The notes: generated by a model not told the origin, from the sequence alone. A stretch of DNA of 64,000 nt from CAWKEY01 sp963696315 (GCA_963696315.1 CAVOJU010000014.1:1-64000), one strand, 5' to 3'. Shown: positions 39,411 through 48,285, counted from the stretch's first letter. Program-made: numbers and translations.

Positions 39411-39779
39411 ATGATTCAGATGCAAACTAACCTTGACGTCGCCGATAACAGTGGCGCAAAAAGGGTCATGTGTATCAAAGTATTAGGGGGTTCGCATAGA
39501 CGCTATGCCGGCATTGGTGACATCATCAAGGTCAGTATTAAAGATGCTATTCCCCGTGGAAGAGTAAAAAAAGGCGAAGTCTATAATGCTTTAGTCGTCA
39601 GAACTCGTAAGGGTGTCCGTCGTCCTGATGGTTCAGTAATTAGGTTTGATGGCAACGCAGCAGTGATTCTGAATAACAATTTACAACCTCTTGGTACACG
39701 TATTTTTGGCCCTGTTACCCGTGAGTTAAGAGGTGAGAAGTTTATGAAGATTATCTCTCTGGCTCCAGAAGTTTTATAA
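39411..39779 (+). CDS. rplN: ribosomal protein uL14
   Basis: 122-residue 23S rRNA-binding protein at the subunit interface and first gene of the spc operon. It starts MIQMQTNLDVADNSGAKRVM and contains VKKGEVYNALVVRTRKGVRR. The 41-base gap to rpsQ holds no clear terminator, so the S10 and spc operons are probably read through. Confidence 0.98.
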   Translation: MIQMQTNLDVADNSGAKRVMCIKVLGGSHRRYAGIGDIIKVSIKDAIPRGRVKKGEVYNALVVRTRKGVRRPDGSVIRFDGNAAVILNNNLQPLGTRIFGPVTRELRGEKFMKIISLAPEVL

Positions 39780-39793
39780 GGTAGGGTTTAAAA

Positions 39794-40111
39794 ATGCAAA
39801 AAATTAAACAAGGCGATGAAGTTATCGTTATTACCGGTAAAGACAAAGGAAAAACCGGTAGAGTAACCAGAGTATTAAAAGACAGCAAGCTTTTAGTAGA
39901 AGGGATAAATCAGGTTAAGAAAAATCAAAAACCAAATCCTAATGCTGGTGTTGCAGGCGGAATTATTGTTAAGGATATGCCTATCAATATATCGAATGTT
40001 GGTTTGTATAACCCTGAAACAAAAAAGGCAGATCGTGTTGGCTTTAAGTTTCTAGAAGATGGAAAGAAAGTCAGATATTTTAAGTCAACAAACGAAGTCG
40101 TTGACGTGTAA
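39794..40111 (+). CDS. rplX: ribosomal protein uL24
   Basis: 105-residue assembly initiator of the large subunit with an N-terminal KOW motif (IKQGDEVIVITGKDKGKTGR) and the loop VKKNQKPNPNAGVAGGIIVK. It lies between rplN and rplE as usual. Confidence 0.97.
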   Translation: MQKIKQGDEVIVITGKDKGKTGRVTRVLKDSKLLVEGINQVKKNQKPNPNAGVAGGIIVKDMPINISNVGLYNPETKKADRVGFKFLEDGKKVRYFKSTNEVVDV

Positions 40112-40127
40112 GGTGTAGATAAAAATC

Positions 40128-40667
40128 ATGGCTAGACTAGAAACCGAGTATAAAGAAAAAATCCTGCCCGCTTTAATGCAGCAATTTGGATATAAGTCCG
40201 TAATGCAGGCTCCACGTATCACAAAAATAACTCTCAATATGGGTGTTGGCGGTGCAGTTGCAGATAAGAAAGTTATGCAGTCCGCAGTCAGCGACATGGA
40301 AAAAATATCTGGTCAAAAACCAGTTGTAACATTGGCCAGAAAATCGATTGCGGGCTTTAAAATTCGTGACGATATGCCAATTGGTTGCAAAGTTACCCTG
40401 CGCAGCGAGAGAATGTACGAGTTCTTGGATCGTTTGATTGCGATTTCAATACCTAGAATTCGAGATTTCAGAGGTCTTAGTCCTAAAAGTTTTGATGGGC
40501 GTGGTAATTACTCTATGGGCGTTAAAGAGCAAATCATTTTCCCTGAAATTGATTATGACAAGATTGATGCCTTACGTGGTATGGATATTACCATTACAAC
40601 GACAGCGCAAACGAATGAAGAAGGTTTGGCTTTGTTAAAGCTTTTTAATTTTCCATTTAAGAACTAA
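40128..40667 (+). CDS. rplE: ribosomal protein uL5
   Basis: 179-residue 5S rRNA-binding protein that contacts P-site tRNA. Typical parts are PRITKITLNMGVGGAVADKK, KSIAGFKIRDDMPIGCKVTL and RDFRGLSPKSFDGRGNYSMG. Escherichia coli S8 represses spc at the start of this gene; a similar site was not searched in detail here. Confidence 0.98.
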   Translation: MARLETEYKEKILPALMQQFGYKSVMQAPRITKITLNMGVGGAVADKKVMQSAVSDMEKISGQKPVVTLARKSIAGFKIRDDMPIGCKVTLRSERMYEFLDRLIAISIPRIRDFRGLSPKSFDGRGNYSMGVKEQIIFPEIDYDKIDALRGMDITITTTAQTNEEGLALLKLFNFPFKN

Positions 40668-40680
40668 AGGACAATTTCAC

Positions 40681-40986
40681 ATGGCAAAAAAATCAATGAT
40701 TGCGCGTGAAGTTAAGCGTAAAAAGTTAGTAAAAAAACTTGATGGAAAACGTAAAGCATTAAAAGAAGTTATCAGGGATCCGAATACCTCATTCGAAGAT
40801 AAAGAAACTGCTCAATTACAGCTTCAAAAACTACCAAGAGATTCAAGCGTTACAAGAGTACGTAACCGTTGTAATTTGACTGGTCGTCCACATGGTTACT
40901 ACCGCAAGTTTGGTCTTAGTCGGAATAAACTCAGGGAAGCTACTATGCGTGGTGATGTGCCAGGCCTTGTAAAAGCTAGTTGGTAA
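40681..40986 (+). CDS. rpsN: ribosomal protein uS14, zinc-free form
   Basis: 101-residue protein of the small-subunit head. It is the long form without the CXXC zinc pairs: the C-terminal domain reads RNRCNLTGRPHGYYRKFGLS with only a single Cys, then REATMRGDVPGLVKASW. It therefore does not depend on zinc. Confidence 0.97.
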   Translation: MAKKSMIAREVKRKKLVKKLDGKRKALKEVIRDPNTSFEDKETAQLQLQKLPRDSSVTRVRNRCNLTGRPHGYYRKFGLSRNKLREATMRGDVPGLVKASW

Positions 40987-41019
40987 GATCCATAAGATCA
41001 AGTTTGGAGAATTAATATA

Positions 41020-41415
41020 ATGAGTATGACAGATCCAGTTGCAGATATGTTGACCCGCATAAGAAATGGTCAATCTGCTGGCAAAAAAAACGTTAAACAA
41101 CCTTCGTCAAAATTAAAAGTATCTATCGCGAAGGTACTCAAAGAAGAAGGTTACATTACAGACTTTACTACTGAAACAAGCGGCAGTCATACTGAAATGA
41201 CCATCGAGTTGAAATATTATAAAGGTGCGCCTGTAATTGAAAACATTAAAAGAATAAGTAAACCTGGTTTACGTATTTATAAATCTAAAGATGAGTTGCC
41301 CAAGGTTCTTGGCGGGTTAGGCATAGCTATTGTATCAACATCGAATGGTGTGATGACAGATAGGGCAGCCCGTGCAATTGGACGTGGTGGTGAAGTCATT
41401 TGTACTGTTTGCTAA
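41020..41415 (+). CDS. rpsH: ribosomal protein uS8
   Basis: 131-residue primary 16S rRNA-binding protein and the known translational repressor of the spc operon. It starts MSMTDPVADMLTRIRNGQSA, and the C-terminal RNA-binding part has STSNGVMTDRAARAIGRGGE. Length is normal. Confidence 0.98.
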   Translation: MSMTDPVADMLTRIRNGQSAGKKNVKQPSSKLKVSIAKVLKEEGYITDFTTETSGSHTEMTIELKYYKGAPVIENIKRISKPGLRIYKSKDELPKVLGGLGIAIVSTSNGVMTDRAARAIGRGGEVICTVC

Positions 41416-41427
41416 GGTAGGCGTGTT

Positions 41428-41961
41428 ATGTCAAGAATAGCTAAAGCTCCAGTCAGCATCCCAAGCGGTGTAGATATTAAGCTTGAGGGTAATAAAATGA
41501 CTGCGAAGGGAAGTAAAGGTCAATTATCTTTTGACTTTAACCCATTGGTAAGCATCGAGATTAAGGATGATGTGATCTCAATGTTGTGGGATAAAAATGA
41601 TAAGAGTGCCACTGCGCAAGCGGGGACAGCAAGAGCAATTGTCAATAATATGGTCACAGGTGTTTCTGCTGGCTATGAAAAGAAATTGACACTCATCGGC
41701 GTGGGTTATAGAGCGCAAGCAAAAGGTGATGTATTGAACTTGACCCTGGGCTTCTCTCATCCAGTTGATTTTCAAGTTCCAGCCGGAATTACTGTAGAAA
41801 CGCCAACTCAGACTGAAATCCTTGTTAAAGGAAGTGACAGACATTTAGTTGGTGAAGTTGCTGCGAAAATCAGGGCCTACCGTCCTCCTGAGCCTTATAA
41901 AGGCAAAGGTGTTAGATACGCTGAAGAGCATGTTGCAAGAAAAGAAGCCAAGAAAAAGTAA
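41428..41961 (+). CDS. rplF: ribosomal protein uL6
   Basis: 177-residue protein near the sarcin-ricin loop. It contains KLTLIGVGYRAQAKGDVLNL and the C-terminal signature RAYRPPEPYKGKGVRYAEEH. It is followed by rplR after a few bases. Confidence 0.98.
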   Translation: MSRIAKAPVSIPSGVDIKLEGNKMTAKGSKGQLSFDFNPLVSIEIKDDVISMLWDKNDKSATAQAGTARAIVNNMVTGVSAGYEKKLTLIGVGYRAQAKGDVLNLTLGFSHPVDFQVPAGITVETPTQTEILVKGSDRHLVGEVAAKIRAYRPPEPYKGKGVRYAEEHVARKEAKKK

Positions 41962-41970
41962 GGTAGTGTG

Positions 41971-42324
41971 ATGGATAAGAAACAATCTCGTATGAAGCGC
42001 GCATTAAAATTGCGCAGCAAGATAAAAAAAGTAGGCACAACTCGCCTGTCAATTCATAAAACATCACAGCATATCTATGCACAAGTGATCAGCGAAGATG
42101 GAACGACAACGCTGGCAAGCGCTTCTACCACCCAGGCCGAAATTAAAGCCGGTTTGAAAAGCACTGGGAATATAACTGCTGCGGCTGAAGTTGGAAGAAA
42201 TATCGCTCAGAAAGCTATTGCAGCAGGTGTGACTGAAGTTGCTTTTGATCGTTCTGGATTTAAATACCATGGCCGCGTGAAAGCATTAGCAGATGCTGCG
42301 CGTGAAGCCGGCTTGAAATTTTAG
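41971..42324 (+). CDS. rplR: ribosomal protein uL18
   Basis: 117-residue 5S rRNA-binding protein. ATG 41971 (MDKKQSRMKRALKLRSKIKK) is preferred to the GTG one codon earlier. RLSIHKTSQHIYAQVISEDG and the end ALADAAREAGLKF are typical. Confidence 0.97.
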   Translation: MDKKQSRMKRALKLRSKIKKVGTTRLSIHKTSQHIYAQVISEDGTTTLASASTTQAEIKAGLKSTGNITAAAEVGRNIAQKAIAAGVTEVAFDRSGFKYHGRVKALADAAREAGLKF

Positions 42325-42333
42325 GGGAATAGA

Positions 42334-42840
42334 ATGGCTACAGCACCTACTCAAGGTAGTACTGATGGACTGCAAGAAAAACTGGTAAATGTAAGGCGTG
42401 TTGCAAAGGTTGTGAAAGGCGGCAGAGTTTTTGGTTTTACTGCACTCACAGTTGTTGGCGATGGCGAAGGCCGCGTAGGTTATGGTGTGAGCAAGGCGCG
42501 TGAAGTACCTATTGCGATCCAAAAGTCCCTGGAACAAGCCCGAAAAAATATGCGTAAAGTTTCACTCAAAGGTGATACCTTGCAATATCCGATCATGAGT
42601 TCGACCGGCGCTGCTAAGGTTTATATGCAGCCAGCTTCCGAAGGTACCGGTATCATTGCGGGTGGCGCAATGCGGGCAGTATTCGAAGTTGTAGGTGTGC
42701 ATAACGTTTTAGCAAAATGTATTGGCACTAGCAATCCCATCAATGTTGTGCGGGCCACAATAAATGGACTTACAGGAATGCATAATGCTAACCAAATTGC
42801 TGCAAAACGTGGCTTAACAGTTGAACAGATTATCGGGTAG
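42334..42840 (+). CDS. rpsE: ribosomal protein uS5
   Basis: 168-residue protein of the mRNA entry region, important for accuracy and the target of spectinomycin resistance changes. The conserved RVAKVVKGGRVFGFTALTVV and VFEVVGVHNVLAKCIGTSNP are present. rpmD starts four bases after the stop. Confidence 0.98.
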   Translation: MATAPTQGSTDGLQEKLVNVRRVAKVVKGGRVFGFTALTVVGDGEGRVGYGVSKAREVPIAIQKSLEQARKNMRKVSLKGDTLQYPIMSSTGAAKVYMQPASEGTGIIAGGAMRAVFEVVGVHNVLAKCIGTSNPINVVRATINGLTGMHNANQIAAKRGLTVEQIIG

Positions 42841-42844
42841 TACA

Positions 42845-43030
42845 ATGGCTGGTACCAAATTAAGTGTTACGATGACAAAAAGCAAATTTGGACGTTTACC
42901 ACGTCATCAGGCCTGCTTAAAAGGTTTGGGTTTGCGTAAAATTAATCAAACTGTTGAAGTGCTCAATACAGCTGAAAACCGCGGTATGATTAATAAAATA
43001 TCATACATGTTAAAAGTCGAGGAACTGTAA
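42845..43030 (+). CDS. rpmD: ribosomal protein uL30
   Basis: 61-residue protein. I chose ATG 42845 (MAGTKLSVTMTKSKFGRLPR), because an earlier in-frame start would lie inside rpsE. QACLKGLGLRKINQTVEVLN is typical. Its TAA overlaps the rplO ATG by one base. Confidence 0.97.
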   Translation: MAGTKLSVTMTKSKFGRLPRHQACLKGLGLRKINQTVEVLNTAENRGMINKISYMLKVEEL

Positions 43031-43464
43031 TGTATTTGAATACCATCCAGGCAAGTGAAGGATCACGGAAAAAATCTAAGCGCGTTGGTCGTGGAATTGG
43101 ATGTACCTTGGGTAAAACCTGCGGAAGAGGTCATAAAGGCCAAAAAGCCCGTAGTGGCGGATTCCACAAGGTTGGCTTTGAAGGCGGTCAGATGCCGTTG
43201 CAGCGCCGCTTGCCTAAGATTGGATTTATTTCTAGGATAAAAAAATATTCTGCCGAGGTGCGCTTGAGCGAACTGAATTCGATAGATGCCGATGTTATTG
43301 ATTTAAAAGCTCTCATTCTTGCCAATGTCGTACCAGTGTTCACTAAAACGGCAAAAGTGATCAAGTCAGGCGATTTAACAAAGGCAGTTACAGTTAGAGG
43401 TCTCAAATTAACAGGCGGAGCTAAACAATCAATTGAATCTGCTGGCGGAAAAGTAGAGGTCTAG
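43030..43464 (+). CDS. rplO: ribosomal protein uL15
   Basis: 144-residue large-subunit protein. The glycine-rich start reads KRVGRGIGCTLGKTCGRGHK, followed by GFEGGQMPLQRRLPKIGF. secY begins with GTG directly after its TAG, so the two are translationally coupled. Confidence 0.98.
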   Translation: MYLNTIQASEGSRKKSKRVGRGIGCTLGKTCGRGHKGQKARSGGFHKVGFEGGQMPLQRRLPKIGFISRIKKYSAEVRLSELNSIDADVIDLKALILANVVPVFTKTAKVIKSGDLTKAVTVRGLKLTGGAKQSIESAGGKVEV

Positions 43465-44787
43465 GTGAGTACTTCAATGGCGCAGATGGCTGGCAAAGCC
43501 GGTGGATTTTCTGAACTAAAGGCCAGGTTGCTTTTTGTACTCGGTGCCTTTTTTGTTTATAGAGTCGGGGCGCATATCCCTGTTCCCGGAATTGACCCAA
43601 AAGCACTTGCTGTGATGTTTGAGCAGCAGAGTGGATCAATACTGGACATGTTTAATATGTTCTCTGGCGGGGCCTTGATGCGTTTGAGTCTCTTTGCTCT
43701 TGGAATCATGCCCTATATATCAGCTTCAATTATTATGCAATTGATGACAGTTGTTATACCGGCAATGGAGCAAATAAAAAAAGAAGGTGAGTCCGGAAGG
43801 CGTAAGATTTCCCAGTATACGCGTTATGGCACCGTTGTTTTGGCCTCATTTCAAGCCATCGGTATTTCCCTGGCGTTGCAAAACCAGACAGCAGGTGGGC
43901 TTTCAGTAGTAATGCATCCGGGGTTAAGTTTTGTCGTAATTACTGCAATAACGTTAGTCACTGGCACTGTGTTTCTGATGTGGCTTGGGGAACAGGTTAC
44001 GGAGCGCGGAATTGGTAATGGAATTTCCATGATAATTTTTGCCGGGATTGTATCCGGTTTGCCAAAAGCAATTGGCGGGACTCTTGAGCTGGCTCGAACC
44101 GGTGAAATGAATGCTGCTTTCATAATCTTGTTATTTGCATTGTCTGTATCAGTAACCGCGTTGGTCGTGTTTGTGGAAAGAGGCCAAAGACGGATCTTGA
44201 TTAATTACCCCAAGCGGCAGCAGGGACGTAAGATGTATGCAGGTCAAAGCAGTTTTCTGCCTTTGAAGCTAAATATGGCGGGTGTTATCCCACCCATTTT
44301 TGCATCGAGTATCATTCTTTTCCCTGCAACAATTGCGGGTTGGTTTGGTAATGCCGATGGATTTGTGTGGCTTCAGGATGTTGCAACCATGCTGTCTCCT
44401 GGTCAGCCGATTTATGTGATGCTGTACGCAAGCGCAATTGTGTTTTTCTGCTTTTTTTACACAGCGCTGGTCTTTAATTCCAAAGAAACTGCCGAAAATT
44501 TAAAAAAATCAGGTGCATTTTTGCCTGGTATTCGACCGGGTTTGCAGACTAGTGTTTATATTGATAAGGTCATGACGCGGCTCACCCTGATCGGAGCCTT
44601 TTATATAACCTTAGTATGTTTGTTGCCAGAGTTTTTAATTGTGTACTGGAATGTGCCTTTTTATTTTGGCGGAACATCTTTGTTGATTATTGTAGTCGTC
44701 GTTATGGACTTCATTTCACAAATGCAGACCCATATAATGTCCCAGCAATATGAAGGCTTGATGAAAAAAGCCAACTTGAAAAAATAA
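43465..44787 (+). CDS. secY: preprotein translocase subunit SecY
   Basis: 440-residue protein with ten membrane spans, the channel of the Sec translocon. It starts at GTG 43465. Characteristic parts are GAHIPVPGIDPKALAVMFEQ, IMPYISASIIMQLMTVVIPA, the plug and gate region and RRILINYPKRQQGRKMYAGQ, a cytoplasmic loop contacted by SecA and ribosomes. Its partner SecE is encoded at 18238. It ends the spc operon, followed by rpmJ after 32 bases. Confidence 0.98.
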   Translation: MSTSMAQMAGKAGGFSELKARLLFVLGAFFVYRVGAHIPVPGIDPKALAVMFEQQSGSILDMFNMFSGGALMRLSLFALGIMPYISASIIMQLMTVVIPAMEQIKKEGESGRRKISQYTRYGTVVLASFQAIGISLALQNQTAGGLSVVMHPGLSFVVITAITLVTGTVFLMWLGEQVTERGIGNGISMIIFAGIVSGLPKAIGGTLELARTGEMNAAFIILLFALSVSVTALVVFVERGQRRILINYPKRQQGRKMYAGQSSFLPLKLNMAGVIPPIFASSIILFPATIAGWFGNADGFVWLQDVATMLSPGQPIYVMLYASAIVFFCFFYTALVFNSKETAENLKKSGAFLPGIRPGLQTSVYIDKVMTRLTLIGAFYITLVCLLPEFLIVYWNVPFYFGGTSLLIIVVVVMDFISQMQTHIMSQQYEGLMKKANLKK

Positions 44788-44819
44788 TTATTTGCGCAAG
44801 AGCAATTTAGGAGTTTGTC

Positions 44820-44933
44820 GTGAAAGTTCGGGCCTCAGTTAAAACAATTTGTAGAAAATGTAAAGTAGTAAAAAGAAATGGTGTTGTTAGGGTCATCTGT
44901 GTAGACGGAAGACACAAACAACGGCAAGGATAA
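44820..44933 (+). CDS. rpmJ: ribosomal protein bL36
   Basis: A 37-residue protein. It starts at GTG 44820 behind TTTAGGAG and reads MKVRASVKTICRKCKVVKRN, then GVVRVICVDGRHKQRQG. The zinc ligands are the three cysteines (CRKC and IC) plus the His in GRHKQ, so this is the zinc-binding C+ form. It lies in the conserved place between secY and rpsM. Confidence 0.95.
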   Translation: MKVRASVKTICRKCKVVKRNGVVRVICVDGRHKQRQG

Positions 44934-45008
44934 TTTTGTTGCGCTAAATTTAGTGTAATGCTAGAATTCGACTCTTAACTTTAGAGCATTACTCAGGGGA
45001 GTATCTAA
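44934..45008 (+). promoter_or_regulatory. leader of the alpha operon, possible S4-binding RNA
   Basis: In the 75 bases before rpsM, GTAATGCT at 44955-44962 pairs with AGCATTAC at 44985-44992, enclosing a loop that could form further pairs. In Escherichia coli a pseudoknot at this place binds S4 and blocks translation of the alpha operon. The similarity here is positional and structural by eye, not shown by alignment. Confidence 0.45.
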
Positions 45009-45365
45009 ATGGCACGTATTGCCGGGATAAACATACCAGATCATAAGCATGCAGTCATAGCCTTAACTGCTATTTATGGAATCGGTCGTCAAACTGCAAG
45101 TGAAATATGTAGTACGGTAGGAATACAGCCGTCCATAAAAATTAAAGAATTGACCGAAGAGCAGTTAGAAGCTATTCGTGGCATAGTTTCGAAGATGACC
45201 GTAGAAGGTGATCTGCGTCGCGAAGTTTCAATGAATATCAAACGCTTGATGGATCTAGGTTGTTATCGCGGAATTAGGCATCGTAGAGGTTTGCCTCTAC
45301 GAGGACAAAGAACGAGAACGAATGCTCGGACTAGAAAAGGTCCTCGTAAACCAATTAGAAAATAG
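45009..45365 (+). CDS. rpsM: ribosomal protein uS13
   Basis: 118-residue protein forming bridges between the small-subunit head and the large subunit. It starts MARIAGINIPDHKHAVIALT and ends with the basic tail RGLPLRGQRTRTNARTRKGP. It is the first gene of the alpha operon. Confidence 0.98.
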   Translation: MARIAGINIPDHKHAVIALTAIYGIGRQTASEICSTVGIQPSIKIKELTEEQLEAIRGIVSKMTVEGDLRREVSMNIKRLMDLGCYRGIRHRRGLPLRGQRTRTNARTRKGPRKPIRK

Positions 45366-45386
45366 TATTACCCTTAAGAGGTCGAA

Positions 45387-45773
45387 ATGGCTAGTTCAAA
45401 TCGTGCTAGAAAACGTATAAAAAAAGAAGTCGCTGATGGTATTGCTCATGTTCATGCTTCTTTTAACAACACAATCATAACAATCACCGATAGAAAAGGA
45501 AATGCTCTATCCTGGGCAACCTCAGGTGGTTCTGGCTTTCGTGGTTCTAGAAAAAGTACCCCGTTTGCTGCGCAGGTGGCTGCTGAAAAGGCTGGCTCAG
45601 TCGCGCAAGAGTTTGGTTTGAAAAACCTCGATGTTATGATTAAGGGGCCAGGCCCTGGTCGCGAATCTGCGGTTCGTTCTTTGAATAACCTCGGGTTTAA
45701 AATTAATAATATTGTAGATGTGACGCCTATTCCGCATAATGGATGCCGTCCGCCTAAGAAACGCCGCGTATAG
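45387..45773 (+). CDS. rpsK: ribosomal protein uS11
   Basis: 128-residue platform protein near the E site. Typical segments are GIAHVHASFNNTIITITDRK and IKGPGPGRESAVRSLNNLGF, with the C-terminus PHNGCRPPKKRRV. It lies between rpsM and rpsD. Confidence 0.98.
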   Translation: MASSNRARKRIKKEVADGIAHVHASFNNTIITITDRKGNALSWATSGGSGFRGSRKSTPFAAQVAAEKAGSVAQEFGLKNLDVMIKGPGPGRESAVRSLNNLGFKINNIVDVTPIPHNGCRPPKKRRV

Positions 45774-45790
45774 GAATCTGGAGTCGAATT

Positions 45791-46411
45791 ATGGCAAGAT
45801 ATCTTGGACCTACTTGTAAATTAAGTCGAAGAGAAGGGACGGATCTGTTTCTTAAAAGCAGAGGCAAATCCCTTGAAAACAAATGTAAATTAGATCAGCG
45901 TCCTGGTCAACATGGCACAAAGCGGACAAGAAGTTCTGACTACGCACTTCAGCTAAGAGCCAAGCAAAGATTGCGTAGAATTTATGGTATATTAGAAAAG
46001 CAATTCAGGAACTACTATAAGTCTGCAGACATGAAAAAAGGTGCTACAGGTGAAAATCTGTTGAATCTTCTGGAATCTCGCTTAGATAACGTCGTATACC
46101 GAATGGGTTTTGCATCGACAAGGTCAGAAGCTCGTCAGTTGGTCGCCCATAAATCAATTCTAGTCAATGATGTTTTGATTAATATCCCGTCGTATCAGGT
46201 ATCCCCTGGCGATGTCATTGCGATTAGAGAAAAAGCAAAAAAGCAGCAACGTATTATTGATGCGTTAACAGTTACGGATCAATATGGCTTCCCAAACTGG
46301 GTTGATGTTAATGCAAAAGCGATGTCTGGTACATTCACATCATTGCCTGACCGTGTTGATTTAGGTAGTGATATTAATGAACAGTTAGTTGTAGAGCTTT
46401 ACTCCAAATAA
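45791..46411 (+). CDS. rpsD: ribosomal protein uS4
   Basis: 206-residue primary 16S rRNA-binding protein and the expected repressor of the alpha operon. It starts MARYLGPTCKLSRREGTDLF, and the S4 domain carries RMGFASTRSEARQLVAHKSI. It is the zinc-free form, without the Cys cluster near the N-terminus. rpoA follows after 23 bases. Confidence 0.98.
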   Translation: MARYLGPTCKLSRREGTDLFLKSRGKSLENKCKLDQRPGQHGTKRTRSSDYALQLRAKQRLRRIYGILEKQFRNYYKSADMKKGATGENLLNLLESRLDNVVYRMGFASTRSEARQLVAHKSILVNDVLINIPSYQVSPGDVIAIREKAKKQQRIIDALTVTDQYGFPNWVDVNAKAMSGTFTSLPDRVDLGSDINEQLVVELYSK

Positions 46412-46434
46412 TGTTGCAGTTCTGAGGAATATAA

Positions 46435-47448
46435 ATGCAGAATTCTATTTCTGGCTTATTAAGGCCTAGGCTGATTGAGGTTGTAAGTAAAACCCCAAAT
46501 CATTCGAGGATTGTTATAGAGCCGTTAGAACGTGGTTTTGGGCATTCATTAGGTAATGCCTTAAGACGTGTTCTATTGTCCACTATACCGGGTTGTGCTG
46601 TAACCGATGTAGAAATTGAAGGTGTCCTTCATGAGTACACAACCATCGAAGGTGTGCAGGAAGATGTAATCGATATTTTGCTTAACCTCAAAAATTTGGC
46701 CGTTGTTCTTCATTCTAAAGATGAAGTAGAGCTTACACTTACAAAACAGGGTGCTGGTTGCGTTACGGCAGGCGATATTGATGTTCCTCACGATGTTGAA
46801 ATTATCAACCCTGATCTTGTCATTGCAAATTTGACACAGGCCGGCGTACTCAATATGAAAATTAGAGTCAGACGTGGGCGGGGTTACGAGCCTGTAAGCG
46901 TTCGTAAATCGAACTCTGAGCATAATCTTGCAGTCGGCGCTTTACATTTGGATGCTTCCTATAGCCCTATAGTTAAAGTGGCATATCAGGTAGAAAGTAC
47001 CCGAGTTGAGCAAAGAACCAATCTTGATAAATTAATTATTGAATTGGAAACTAATGGAACCGTTGATCCAGAGGAGACAATCAAGCTCGCGGCAACTATT
47101 CTTCATGATCAGTTATCTGTTTTTGTTGACTTTGAAAAAGTAAATGATCAGCCTGCTGAAGATGAAGTGGAAGTTGAAGAGCCTTTTGATCCGGTACTTC
47201 TTCGTCCAGTTGATGATCTTGAATTGACAGTCCGCTCTGCTAATTGTCTAAAGGCAGAAAATATTTTTTACATCGGAGATTTGATTCAGCGAACTGAAGT
47301 GGAGTTATTGAAAACACCAAATCTTGGAAAAAAATCTTTAACAGAAATAAAAGACATTCTTGCTTTGAAAGGTTTATCTTTAGGAATGCGCTTAGAAAAC
47401 TGGCCACCTGAAAGTTTGGCAGATCAAAATCACGCATTAACACATTAA
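46435..47448 (+). CDS. rpoA: RNA polymerase alpha subunit
   Basis: 337-residue subunit. The N-terminal assembly domain shows EPLERGFGHSLGNALRRVLL. The C-terminal domain, which binds UP elements and activators, reads DLELTVRSANCLKAENIFYI and ends with the usual helix pairs (LKTPNLGKKSLTEIKDILAL). The linker is acidic (EDEVEVEEPF). The gene is embedded between rpsD and rplQ as in other bacteria. Confidence 0.98.
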   Translation: MQNSISGLLRPRLIEVVSKTPNHSRIVIEPLERGFGHSLGNALRRVLLSTIPGCAVTDVEIEGVLHEYTTIEGVQEDVIDILLNLKNLAVVLHSKDEVELTLTKQGAGCVTAGDIDVPHDVEIINPDLVIANLTQAGVLNMKIRVRRGRGYEPVSVRKSNSEHNLAVGALHLDASYSPIVKVAYQVESTRVEQRTNLDKLIIELETNGTVDPEETIKLAATILHDQLSVFVDFEKVNDQPAEDEVEVEEPFDPVLLRPVDDLELTVRSANCLKAENIFYIGDLIQRTEVELLKTPNLGKKSLTEIKDILALKGLSLGMRLENWPPESLADQNHALTH

Positions 47449-47465
47449 CATTAGGTCTTCTAATA

Positions 47466-47828
47466 ATGAGACATCGAAAATCCGGAAGAAAATTCAATAT
47501 AAATAGCAGCCACAGAAAAGCACTATTTAGTAACATGGCAGCATCATTATTCAAAAACGAGCTGATCAAAACAACTTTACCGAAAGCAAAGGAATTAAGA
47601 AGCTTTGCTGAGCCTTTGATTACACTTTCGAAGGAAGATAGTGTTGCCAAAAGGCGCTTGGCTTTTTCCAGATTGCGCGATCGGGAAGTGGTAACCAAGT
47701 TATTTAATGAGTTGGGCCCCCGCTATCACAATAGGCCTGGGGGTTATCTTCGTATCATGAAGTGCGGTTTTAGACCCGGTGATGATGCGCCAATGGCTTA
47801 CGTTGAACTGGTCGATCGTCCTGAATAG
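47466..47828 (+). CDS. rplQ: ribosomal protein bL17
   Basis: 120-residue protein near the tunnel exit. It starts MRHRKSGRKFNINSSHRKAL, and GGYLRIMKCGFRPGDDAPMA is typical. It is the last gene of the ribosomal block; a strong terminator follows 19 bases after the stop. Confidence 0.98.
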   Translation: MRHRKSGRKFNINSSHRKALFSNMAASLFKNELIKTTLPKAKELRSFAEPLITLSKEDSVAKRRLAFSRLRDREVVTKLFNELGPRYHNRPGGYLRIMKCGFRPGDDAPMAYVELVDRPE

Positions 47829-47847
47829 TAAGGTCAAACCTGTTTTC

Positions 47848-47894
47848 TATAGACATAAAAAAAGCCGGTTAAACCGGCTTTTTTTATGTCTATA
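47848..47894. terminator. bidirectional terminator between rplQ and fdxA
   Basis: A perfect 21-bp stem, arms 47848-47868 and 47874-47894, with loop TTAAA. The inner part is GCCGG/CCGGC and is flanked by seven A on one side and seven T on the other, so it works as an intrinsic terminator in both directions. It serves the ribosomal block (plus) and the convergent fdxA gene (minus). Confidence 0.93.
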
Positions 47895-47961
47895 ATGATG
47901 TAAAAAAAGCTGTAATTGACAGTGTTAATGTTTTAGTATCAATTACAGCCGTTTACAGCAA

Positions 47962-48285
47962 CTATTTTTCCAATAAATTAAGTTTTCCTTCTTTGCCATT
48001 CCAGTCGTCGGCATCGGGTAAGGGAGATTTAACCTCTGTGATCGTTGGCCATTGTTTGGCGAGTTCGGCATTCAATTGGATAAAAATTTCCTGTCCTGCT
48101 GGGACTTCATCTTCGGCATGGATTGCATTTGCCGGGCACTCAGGCTCACATAATGTACAGTCAATACACTCATCAGGGTCAATTACTAAAAAATTTGGAC
48201 CTTCATGAAAACAATCTACGGGACATACATCAACACAGTCAGTGAATTTACATTTAATACAGTTTTCGGTGACTACAAAAGTCAT
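47962..48285 (-). CDS. fdxA: ferredoxin FdxA (7Fe-8S type)
   Basis: 107-residue soluble ferredoxin. The N-terminal cluster binding region is CIKCKFTDCVDVCPVDCF and the second is CIDCTLCEPECPANAI, the pattern of ferredoxins with one 3Fe-4S and one 4Fe-4S cluster. The C-terminal extension of about 45 residues is typical of the Azotobacter-type FdxA. It is a low-potential electron carrier; the partners are not encoded nearby. It converges on the ribosomal operon. Confidence 0.94.
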   Translation of the reverse strand: MTFVVTENCIKCKFTDCVDVCPVDCFHEGPNFLVIDPDECIDCTLCEPECPANAIHAEDEVPAGQEIFIQLNAELAKQWPTITEVKSPLPDADDWNGKEGKLNLLEK

